Assembly (NCBI RefSeq): GCF_042648505.1
Contig: NZ_JBHRXK010000008.1
Location: 1-64,000, forward strand
Length of the DNA: 64,000 nucleotides
Source: Lysobacter_L cavernae
GTDB lineage: Bacteria > Pseudomonadota > Gammaproteobacteria > Xanthomonadales > Xanthomonadaceae
Direction: 5' to 3'
Shown in pieces: positions 60,260 through 64,000 of the stretch. Under the pieces are notes generated by a model. The model worked only from the letters and a program-made list of their open reading frames with translations. It ran no database searches and was not told the DNA's origin. Position numbers and translations under genes: made by a program. The number at the start of each line of letters is the position of its first letter. Position 1 is the first letter of the stretch.

Positions 60260-61089
60260 AGCAGCGGATCAATGCGCACGTCGAACCAGTTCATGCCCCA
60301 ATGCAGGTGCGGGCCGGTGGCGCGGCCGGTGGCCCCGACCGCTCCGACCACCTGGCCCTGGGCGATGCGCTCGCCGACTTTCACGTCGATCCGCGACAGG
60401 TGCAGGAAGTTGGAACTGACGCCGTGGCCGTGGTCGATCAGCAAGGTGCCGCCGGTCAGGTAGAGGTCGGGGCCGGCAAAAGTGACCACGCCCGCCGCCG
60501 GCGCCTTGACTGGGGTGCCGTTCGGCGCGGCGATGTCCATGCCCGAGTGCGGCGACTTCGGCGTGCCGTTGTAGATGCGCTGGTTGCCGAAGCGTCCGCT
60601 GATGCGGCCTTGCAGCGGCCAGATGAAGGCCTGCGCGAAATCAGCGCGGTCGTCGTCGCGGGCACGTGCGGCGACGACTTGCGCCTGCTCGCGACGGATG
60701 CGCTCGGCGATGGCCGGCGGCGGATTGACGGTCTTGGGCGGCACGCCCTGGATGTTCTCGACTGGCCAGTCGCGCGGGGTGACGGCGATGCTGATCGTCT
60801 GGCTGCGGCCGTCGGGGCCTTGCACGTCGACGCGGACCGGGCCACGCTCGTCACGGCCGATGCCAAACACCACCGAGCCGTACGGTGTCGGGCGCAGCAC
60901 GCGCTCGCCGTAGCGTGCGGTGCTGCCGGCGGGTACCTTGCCGATCACCAGCGCGCCCTGCGGCACCGCGGCCGGGAAGACGACCCGCGCATCGGCCATC
61001 GCCGCAGGTGCCGGGTCGGGCGCCGCCGCCATCGTCACGCCCATCCCCACGATCAACAGCAGCAACACCCACGTTGCCGGTGCCCTCAT
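60238..61089 (-). CDS. M23 family peptidase (LytM-type), exported
   Basis: 283 residues from the ATG at 61089, which overlaps the dihydroorotase stop (ATGA). Signal peptide MRAPATWVLLLLIVGMGVTMAAA. A beta-rich N-terminal part (residues ~35-150) precedes the LytM domain: zinc ligands in HSGMDIAAPNGTPV (His and Asp) and GPHLHWG (His), with the catalytic-type His in LIDHGHGVSSNFLHLS. All ligands are present, so it is probably an active murein endopeptidase acting on crosslinks, not an EnvC-like activator. Its 3' end lies in the tandem repeat. Confidence 0.92.
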   Translation of the reverse strand: MRAPATWVLLLLIVGMGVTMAAAPDPAPAAMADARVVFPAAVPQGALVIGKVPAGSTARYGERVLRPTPYGSVVFGIGRDERGPVRVDVQGPDGRSQTISIAVTPRDWPVENIQGVPPKTVNPPPAIAERIRREQAQVVAARARDDDRADFAQAFIWPLQGRISGRFGNQRIYNGTPKSPHSGMDIAAPNGTPVKAPAAGVVTFAGPDLYLTGGTLLIDHGHGVSSNFLHLSRIDVKVGERIAQGQVVGAVGATGRATGPHLHWGMNWFDVRIDPLLVLERGQ

Positions 61090-62432
61090 CGCGTGAACGC
61101 CAGGCGCTGCCCCTGCGGTGTGCCGATCAGTTGACGGCCGTCCCAGGCCAGCGTGCCGTTGACCCAGGTCGAGGCGATGCGCGAATGGAACGTGGTGCCT
61201 TCGAATGGCGACCAGCCGCACTTGGACAGCACGTCCTCGCGTTGCACGGTGAAAGGCGTGTCGTCGATCAGCACCAGGTCGGCCGCGTAGCCCTCGCGCA
61301 GGAAACCGCGGCCCTCGACATCGAACAGCTGCGCCGGCGCGTGCGCGAACTTCTGCACGACCTGGGCGGTGGTGAGGCGGCCTTCATGGACCAGCTCCAG
61401 GGCGGCGTTGAGCGCGTACTGCACCAGTGGTAGCCCGCTCGGCGCCGAGGTATAGGGCCGCGCCTTTTCTTCCAGCGTGTGCGGGGCGTGGTCGGTGGCG
61501 AGCACGTCGATCACGTCGGTGGCGACGGCGCGGATCAACGCCTCGCGGTCGGCCGGGTCCTTGATCGCCGGGTTGCACTTGATCAGGTGGCCCAGGCGCG
61601 CGTAGTCGGCGCGGTCGAAGCGCAGGAAGTGGATGCAGGTCTCGGCGGTGATCTGCTTGCGGCTGCCGTCGGCGCGGACCAGTGGGCCGGCCTCGAACAG
61701 GGCCAACTCGTCGGCGGTGCTGATATGCAGCACGTGCAGGCGCGTGCCGTGCCGGCGCGCCAGCGAGATCGCCAGCTCGGTCGACTTCTTGCAGGCCTCG
61801 CGCGAGCGGATGTCGGGGTGGCACGCGGCCGGGATGTCGTCGCCGTACTTGGCCTTGTAGCGGGCCAGTTCGGCGTCGATCATCGGGGTGTCTTCGCAGT
61901 GGGTGATGATCGGCGTCGGCACGTCGCGGAAGATCGCATCGAGCACGGCCGGGTCGTCGACCAGCATGTTGCCGGTGGAAGCGCCCATGAACACCTTCAC
62001 CCCGGGCGCCGTGCGCGGGTCCAGGGTCTGGATCGCGGCGATATTGTCGTTGCTGGCGCCCAGGTAAAAACCGTAATTGCCCCAGGCTCGACCGGCGGCG
62101 CGGCGGTACTTGTCCTCCAGCGCGGCGGCGTCGAGCGTCGGCGGGGTGGTGTTGGGCATGTCCATGAACGTGGTCAAGCCACCGGCCACGGCAGCGGCCG
62201 ACTCGGTCGCCATGTCGGCCTTGTACTCCAGGCCGGGCTCGCGGAAGTGGACCTGGTCGTCGATCATGCCCGGCAGCAGGCGCCGACCGGCGGCGTCGAC
62301 CACGGTTTCGCCGCTGCGCGCGCTCAGGCCGCTGCCGATCTGGGAGATGCGGCCGGCGTCGATGCGCAGGTCGCCGTCGAACTCGCGACCTTCGTTGACC
62401 AGGCGGGCGTTGACGATCAATGTCGATGACAT
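61086..62432 (-). CDS. pyrC: Dihydroorotase (class I-like amidohydrolase)
   Basis: 448 residues from the ATG at 62432. The amidohydrolase core has the carbamylated Lys in GVKVFMGASTGNML, His in IITHCED, His in HVLHIS, and Asp/His in DVLATDHAPH. The first metal motif reads DDQVHFREPGL, i.e. Gln where most dihydroorotases have His in the HxH pair; the same DDQVHFREPG pattern is known, as I recall, from Bacteroidetes homologues. The role is cyclisation of carbamoyl aspartate to dihydroorotate in pyrimidine synthesis. It overlaps yidD by 16 bases and the M23 gene by 4, an operon-like packing. Confidence 0.88.
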   Translation of the reverse strand: MSSTLIVNARLVNEGREFDGDLRIDAGRISQIGSGLSARSGETVVDAAGRRLLPGMIDDQVHFREPGLEYKADMATESAAAVAGGLTTFMDMPNTTPPTLDAAALEDKYRRAAGRAWGNYGFYLGASNDNIAAIQTLDPRTAPGVKVFMGASTGNMLVDDPAVLDAIFRDVPTPIITHCEDTPMIDAELARYKAKYGDDIPAACHPDIRSREACKKSTELAISLARRHGTRLHVLHISTADELALFEAGPLVRADGSRKQITAETCIHFLRFDRADYARLGHLIKCNPAIKDPADREALIRAVATDVIDVLATDHAPHTLEEKARPYTSAPSGLPLVQYALNAALELVHEGRLTTAQVVQKFAHAPAQLFDVEGRGFLREGYAADLVLIDDTPFTVQREDVLSKCGWSPFEGTTFHSRIASTWVNGTLAWDGRQLIGTPQGQRLAFTR

Positions 62433-62665
62433 GAGGAGTTTCCGTGGGGCGGTTCGGGCACGGGATCGTGCCCGCCGGGGTGCAGGGGATGGCAGCGCAG
62501 TACCCGCCGCACGGCGAGCCAACTGCCCTTGATCGTGCCGAATCGGGCAATCGCCTGCATCGCGTATTCCGAGCAGGTCGGGTGGAAGCGACAGCGCGGC
62601 CCGAGCAGCGGACTGAGCCACCGCTTGTAGCCGCGCAGCAGGGCAATGAACAGACGGTCGATCAC
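62417..62665 (-). CDS. yidD: Membrane protein insertion efficiency factor YidD
   Basis: 82 residues. The family pattern is complete: LLRGYKRWLSPLLGPRCRFHPTCSEYAMQAI, then RRVLRCHPLHPGGHDPVP. YidD is an amphipathic membrane-associated protein assisting YidC. It usually lies between rnpA and yidC; here it is upstream of pyrC, as in some Xanthomonadales. The stop overlaps the next gene. Confidence 0.95.
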   Translation of the reverse strand: MIDRLFIALLRGYKRWLSPLLGPRCRFHPTCSEYAMQAIARFGTIKGSWLAVRRVLRCHPLHPGGHDPVPEPPHGNSSCHRH

Positions 62666-62699
62666 GATTCCTTAATGCGGTCAAACACTTGAGGTGCGG

Positions 62700-62728
62700 T
62701 TGCCGCAGGTGCCGGGGCAGGGTATAAC
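62700..62728 (+). promoter_or_regulatory. Putative sigma-70 promoter of the DksA-family gene
   Basis: TTGCCG (62700-62705) and TATAAC (62723-62728) are 17 bases apart. The start of transcription would be near 62735, leaving a leader of nearly 200 bases before the GTG at 62930. The leader holds the palindromes at 62836-62847 and 62880-62900. Confidence 0.7.
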
Positions 62729-62835
62729 AGCGCGCTTTCCCGTCACAAGATGTATGGTTCGACCGGTGCAGCATGGGCTGGGTCGGACACCGCGAGACCG
62801 GTCTGCAGGTTCGGCCCCGCAGTGGCGATCCGGCA

Positions 62836-62847
62836 CTTGCATGCAAG
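62836..62847. repeat. 12-bp perfect palindrome in the dksA leader
   Basis: CTTGCATGCAAG is self-complementary and lies 94 bases upstream of the GTG start. It could be an operator or a dyad in the leader RNA. Confidence 0.45.
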
Positions 62848-62879
62848 CTCACCGAGTGGGGCATGCTTGGCCCACGCAA

Positions 62880-62900
62880 CCTTTGAACCCCGTTCAAAGG
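62880..62900. repeat. Perfect hairpin just upstream of the DksA-family gene
   Basis: CCTTTGAAC-CCC-GTTCAAAGG is a perfect 9-bp stem with a 3-base loop, 30 bases before the GTG start. No T-run follows, so it is more likely a leader structure or operator than a terminator. Confidence 0.55.
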
Positions 62901-62929
62901 TCCTCAGGGAACACAAGGACAAGTCGCTC

Positions 62930-64000
62930 GTGGCAGTGAAAAAAACCGCGAAGAAGGCCGCCAAGGCCGCCAAGAAGACCGTCAAGCCGGCCGCCAAGAA
63001 GGCCGTGTCCAGCAAACCCGCAGCGAAGACATCCACGGCCAAGAAGCCGGTCGCCAAGAAGGTGGCGGTGAAAAAGCCCGTGGCCAAGAAGGCCGCCCCG
63101 GCCAGAAAGGCCATGACCAAGAAGGTCGTCGCCAAGAAGCCCGCAGTAAAGAAGCCGGCCAAGCCGGCCGCCAAGAAGGTGATTGCGGCCAAGAAGCCGG
63201 TCGCCAAGAAAGCCGCTCCCAAGAAAGCAGTCCCCGCCAAGAAGGCCGTGCCCGCGAAACCCGTCGCGAGCCCAGCCAAAGGAAAGCCTGTTGCCGCCAA
63301 GCCGGCCAGCAAGCCGACCATCGTCAAGAAACCCGCAGCCCGCCCGGCCACCAAGACCGCACCGGTGGCGCAGGCCGTCAGCAAGCCAGAAGTTGCCAAG
63401 AGTCCAGTGACCCAAACCGCATCCAACAAGGCGCCAGCGCAGAAAGCCGCGGCCGTCAGCACCCCCGTGTCCAAACCTGCCCAGCGGCCGACCGGCAAAG
63501 TTGCCGTCGCCGTCACCGCCAAGCCCCAGGCGCCCGCGCCGAAAGGCAAGGCCAAAGTCGTGCCGTACAAAACCGATGATGCCAGCGGGCGTCCGATCGT
63601 CCCGAACGGCTACAAGCCGTCCGCCGACGAGGAGTACATGAGCCCGCTTCAGCTCGAATACTTCCGCCAGCGCCTGCTGCATTGGCGCACGGATCTGGTC
63701 GAGGAATCCAAGCAGACCATCGAGAACCTCAAGGACGAAGTCCGTGACGTCGGCGACGAGGCCGAGCGCGCCACCCGCGAGACCGAAAACTCGCTGGAGC
63801 TGCGCACCCGTGACCGCTACCGCAAGCTGATCAGCAAGATCGACAGCACGCTCAAGCGCGTCGACTCGGGTGATTACGGCTTCTGCGTCGATACCGGCGA
63901 GGAAATCGGCCTGGAGCGCCTGGAGGCGCGCCTCACCGCCGAGCGCACGATCGATGCGCAGGAGCGCTGGGAGCATCTGCAGAAGCAGATGGGCGACTGA
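62930..64000 (+). CDS. dksA: DksA/TraR-family protein with long Lys/Ala/Pro-rich (histone H1-like) N-terminal tail
   Basis: 356 residues from the GTG at 62930, with AAGGA 11 bases upstream. Residues 1-~215 are repeats of KKPVAKK/AAKKA/KPAAKP type, as in histone H1-like proteins. The DksA core follows (MSPLQLEYFRQRLLHWRTDLVEESKQTIENL); the coiled-coil tip has the paired acidic residues (DEVRDVGDEAERATRE) that reach the polymerase active site. The zinc-finger region is degenerate (GFCVDTGEEIGLERLEARLTAERTIDAQE): only one of four Cys remains, a state common in alpha- and xanthomonad DksA. Role: with ppGpp, binds the RNA polymerase secondary channel. The last codon ends exactly at the window end. 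Confidence 0.9.
   Translation: MAVKKTAKKAAKAAKKTVKPAAKKAVSSKPAAKTSTAKKPVAKKVAVKKPVAKKAAPARKAMTKKVVAKKPAVKKPAKPAAKKVIAAKKPVAKKAAPKKAVPAKKAVPAKPVASPAKGKPVAAKPASKPTIVKKPAARPATKTAPVAQAVSKPEVAKSPVTQTASNKAPAQKAAAVSTPVSKPAQRPTGKVAVAVTAKPQAPAPKGKAKVVPYKTDDASGRPIVPNGYKPSADEEYMSPLQLEYFRQRLLHWRTDLVEESKQTIENLKDEVRDVGDEAERATRETENSLELRTRDRYRKLISKIDSTLKRVDSGDYGFCVDTGEEIGLERLEARLTAERTIDAQERWEHLQKQMGD

Noticed and set aside
60074..60463. A small protein beginning MEIQLSDDERAAA on the plus strand in the tandem repeat
   Set aside because: It overlaps the M23 gene antisense and most of it is repeat-derived; no ribosome binding sequence and no family match recalled.
62750..62929. Longer start for the DksA-family protein at an ATG in the leader
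   Set aside because: The extra 60 residues have no DksA or tail character; the GTG at 62930 begins the Lys-rich tail immediately and fits relatives that start with a MAVKK-like sequence.

Overview
The window reads as a chromosomal segment of a high-GC gammaproteobacterium of the order Xanthomonadales (Lysobacter/Luteimonas/Xanthomonas relatives). This is inferred from the very GC-rich third codon positions, from the mtaD-ubiG-phosphatase-phytoene-synthase-like-folE2 gene order, from a FimX of typical length, and from a DksA with a long Lys/Ala-rich tail. No rRNA, phage, transposase or CRISPR array was seen. One tRNA (Ala, anticodon CGC) is present.

Layout. (1) 1-3760: 3' part of an Rhs polymorphic toxin gene ending in an AHH nuclease domain, followed by its probable immunity gene; a 290-base gap of lower GC follows. 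(2) 4052-20393: two divergent transcription units plus a convergent gene that together look like a peptidoglycan-peptide scavenging locus. The leftward unit holds a DUF819 permease-like protein, an NlpC/P60 endopeptidase, an L-Ala-D/L-Glu epimerase, an RpiR-type regulator, an L,D-transpeptidase-fold lipoprotein and a dicarboxylate/amino-acid symporter. The rightward unit holds a transglutaminase-like protein, an Oar-type TonB receptor, a diaminopimelate decarboxylase, a serine hydrolase and a VanX-type D-Ala-D-Ala dipeptidase. Both units start from one AT-rich region with a 20-bp palindrome. (3) 20608-22998: a GH92 alpha-mannosidase. (4) 23235-36988: four consecutive, very large genes (1101, 1156, 1645 and 649 aa) of no known function, the first a DUF6603 protein; this is the best candidate for an undescribed system. 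(5) 37080-38068: a Phd-type antitoxin overlapping a zeta-type kinase toxin, with its own promoter. (6) 38168-46764: ordinary genes: tRNA-Ala, RNase D, a TPR/formylglycine-enzyme-fold lipoprotein, an M48 peptidase, PhaR, PhbB, GluQ, HtpX and a pentapeptide-repeat protein. (7) 46855-55594: FimX, EpmB with divergent EF-P, MtaD, UbiG, a MupP-like phosphatase, a phytoene-synthase relative and FolE2. (8) 55672-60028: two tandem paralogous membrane diguanylate cyclases coupled to a YiiX-like papain-fold protein. (9) 60238-64000: M23 peptidase, dihydroorotase, YidD (leftward) and a DksA-family protein with a histone-H1-like tail (rightward).

How the genes may work together. The region 2 products supply most steps needed to take up a murein stem peptide, cut D-Ala-D-Ala and D-Glu-mDAP bonds, epimerise L-Ala-D-Glu, turn mDAP into lysine and import glutamate or dicarboxylates. 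The MupP-like phosphatase at 53135-53824 would handle the sugar side of the same recycling. Functions are assigned from motifs and length recalled from family knowledge; no database search was possible. Dispersed inverted repeats separate several genes and may act as transcription stops.
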